64,000 nt of DNA from an uncultured Pelagibacteraceae bacterium (GTDB lineage: Bacteria > Pseudomonadota > Alphaproteobacteria > Pelagibacterales > Pelagibacteraceae). This document shows positions 62,007-64,000 of the stretch, one piece after another. The stretch covers positions 39,311 through 103,310 of the forward strand of contig CACEDU010000005.1 in assembly GCA_902558435.1 (NCBI GenBank), read 5' to 3'. The notes beneath the pieces are model-generated. The model worked only from the letters and a program-made list of their open reading frames with translations. It was not told where the DNA came from and did no database searches. A program made the position numbers and the translations under genes. Every line of letters starts with the position of its first letter. The stretch's first letter is position 1.

Positions 62007-63464
62007 TTATTCCAAAGCCTTAATTAAAGCTTTTGCTTTATTTACAGTTTCATTAAACTCATTAATTGGTTTGCTATCTGCTACAATTCCTGCACCTGAT
62101 TGCACGTAAAATTTCTTATTTTTAGAAATTGCTGTTCTAAGTGCTATACAAGTGTCAAAATCGCCATTCGCTGAAAAGTAACCAATTCCACCGGCGTACA
62201 CCTTTCTTCTTGTTGTTTCTAACTCATCAATAATTTCCATTGCTCTTATTTTTGGTGCACCTGAAACAGTTCCAGCAGGAAAACCAGCCAGCAAGGTATC
62301 AAATTTACCAAATTTTTTATTGAATAAACCCTCAACATTGGAAACTATATGCATCACATGAGAATATCTCTCAATTTTAAAACTTTCAGTTACTTTAACA
62401 GAGTTTATTTTAGAAACTTTCCCAGTATCATTTCTTCCAAGGTCAAGAAGCATTAAGTGTTCAGAAAGCTCTTTTTTATCTTTTAAAAGATCCTTTTCAT
62501 AGAATTTATCTTCATTTTTATTTTTACCTCTAGGTCTTGTACCAGCAATAGGTCTTATAGTTATCTTATTGTCTCTAAGTCTCACAAGTATCTCAGGGCT
62601 TGCACCTATAATTTGGAAATCTTCAAAGTTAAAAAAATACATAAAAGGGGAGGGGTTAGTAATTCGTAATTTTTTATAAATATCTATTGGTTCTTTATTA
62701 AGTTCAGTTTCGAACCTTTGACTTAGAACAACTTGAAAAATATCTCCTATTTTAATGTAATTTTTAGCTTTTATAACATTGTCTAAAAATTTTTTCTTTG
62801 AGATATTTGATTTAATTTTAGGTCTAGAGATATTTGCATTTGATGATTTAATCTTCAAATTATAGTTTGATAAAAAAATCATCTCCTCAATTTCTTTTTG
62901 AATTTGATCATATTTTGCCTCATAATTCTTGATTTTTTCATCGGAAAAACAGTTAACTATAAAAAATAATTTTTTTTCAGCATTATCAAAAACTATAAGG
63001 TTCCTAGGCCTTAATATTCTTGCATCAGGAATTTGAAGATCATTTTTTGTACTATTCGGAATTCTTTCAATATATCTTATTATATCATAAGAGAAGTATC
63101 CCGAAATAATTGAACTAATAGGTGGTAATTCTTTAGGTATTTCAAACTTAAAATCTTCTATTATTTTTTCAATATTATTCTTTGGTTTTCCTTTAAGTTT
63201 CTTTTTTTTGTTTTCATAATTTAAAACGCAGTTATTATTATTAAATTCCCATATTTTATCAGGATTTTTCCCAAAAATAGTATATCTGCCTTTTATAAAA
63301 CCCTTTTCAACCGACTCAAAAATGAAACTATTTCGTACATTTAAAAAGTTATTTATTAAATTCTCTATTTCTTTTAATCCGTTAGATTTGAATGAATAGT
63401 AAAGAACCTGGTTTTTATTCTTTAAGTGATTTTTCTTGAATAATTTTAGACCAATATTCAACAT
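62007..63464 (-). CDS. trpE: Anthranilate synthase component I
   Basis: SPFMYFFNFEDFQIIGASPEILVR, IRPIAGTRPRG, DLGRNDTGKVS, AGFPAGTVSGAPKIRAMEII. Confidence 0.97.
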   Translation of the reverse strand: MLNIGLKLFKKNHLKNKNQVLYYSFKSNGLKEIENLINNFLNVRNSFIFESVEKGFIKGRYTIFGKNPDKIWEFNNNNCVLNYENKKKKLKGKPKNNIEKIIEDFKFEIPKELPPISSIISGYFSYDIIRYIERIPNSTKNDLQIPDARILRPRNLIVFDNAEKKLFFIVNCFSDEKIKNYEAKYDQIQKEIEEMIFLSNYNLKIKSSNANISRPKIKSNISKKKFLDNVIKAKNYIKIGDIFQVVLSQRFETELNKEPIDIYKKLRITNPSPFMYFFNFEDFQIIGASPEILVRLRDNKITIRPIAGTRPRGKNKNEDKFYEKDLLKDKKELSEHLMLLDLGRNDTGKVSKINSVKVTESFKIERYSHVMHIVSNVEGLFNKKFGKFDTLLAGFPAGTVSGAPKIRAMEIIDELETTRRKVYAGGIGYFSANGDFDTCIALRTAISKNKKFYVQSGAGIVADSKPINEFNETVNKAKALIKALE

Positions 63465-64000
63465 TATCTAAAATAATTTTTTACTCTATCAATTGTTTGA
63501 TTAAAGATTTTTACTTTATATTTTGAATTTAATGAAAGATCATACGATTTGTAAATATCGTTGATTATATCATTGTTTGATTTAGTTGAATATTCTTTGA
63601 TATTATCAGCATTTTTATCTATATCAGAGTAATAAATACTATTTATTCTTGATAAATAAACTTTATCTTTTTCTCCAGTAACTAACGTAAAACTTTTATT
63701 TGGCAATGTATAAATAAGATTAACCGACTCTGAGTCAAAAACTTGATTATCATTAAGACTTTCTAATGTTACAGATTTAATATTTTTTTTATCTTTTGAT
63801 ATTTTAATAAATTCATCGTCATTAAATTTTTTCTCATCAATTTTTTCATAAATATTTTTATTAAACTCAAATTTCTTTTTCAAAACTATGTTTTTTTTTA
63901 AACTTTCCAAAAAATAAGGATCATTGAAATTTGGTATTTTTTTTTTGAGATTTGAAATTTCAAATATTAAATAATAATCATCTTTATCGATTAATTGTAT
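63464..64000 (-). CDS. Peptidyl-prolyl isomerase/SurA-PpiD-like periplasmic chaperone, N-terminus beyond window
   Basis: Frame stays open past the track ORF start (63910 is TTG inside ...NDPYFLESLKKN) to the window edge; position upstream of trpE matches alphaproteobacterial ppiD-trpE linkage. Confidence 0.6.
   Translation of the reverse strand: MQLIDKDDYYLIFEISNLKKKIPNFNDPYFLESLKKNIVLKKKFEFNKNIYEKIDEKKFNDDEFIKISKDKKNIKSVTLESLNDNQVFDSESVNLIYTLPNKSFTLVTGEKDKVYLSRINSIYYSDIDKNADNIKEYSTKSNNDIINDIYKSYDLSLNSKYKVKIFNQTIDRVKNYFR

Noticed and set aside
1-64000. Search for CRISPR arrays, transposases, integrases, phage genes, toxin-antitoxin or restriction systems
   Set aside because: None seen; all long ORFs are assignable to housekeeping or metabolic families.

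Overview
The window is a ~64 kb piece of a very AT-rich, densely packed alphaproteobacterial chromosome. Protein content and gene order look SAR11/Pelagibacter-like; this is inference, since no 16S gene is present. Positions ~1-15.9 kb are accessory/catabolic: a PhyH dioxygenase fragment, a Baeyer-Villiger-type flavin monooxygenase, an FKBP-rhodanese fusion, an SDR, an ALDH, a 3-hydroxyisobutyrate-DH-like enzyme, a complete TRAP transporter, a DMT exporter, an NCS1 permease, a Zn-ADH, a DUF3047 protein, a YbgC thioesterase, a family-5 UDG, DUF1289, and two tiny membrane ORFs missing from the ORF track. Positions ~16-64 kb are conserved alphaproteobacterial blocks: tRNA-Leu, tig-clpP-clpX-lon, tRNA-Val, tRNA-Asp, nuoA-N, birA-coaX-rnj-proS-lolC-lolD-dnaE, rpsB-tsf-frr-uppS-cdsA-dxr-bamA-skp-lpxD-fabZ-lpxA-lpxI-lpxB, and on the minus strand ppiD-like-trpE-trpG-trpD-trpC-lexA-gltX. 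I found no transposase, integrase, phage gene, CRISPR array or obvious defence system, and no clear wholly new multi-gene system. The strongest second-look signals are the structured rpsB leader, the GTTC-N7-GTTC LexA box at lexA, five of five convergent gene pairs that overlap or abut, genes missing from conserved blocks (hupB, pyrH, rseP, moaC/moeA/comEC), the TRAP intercistronic hairpin, and the BVMO/SDR/ALDH/TRAP catabolic cluster.
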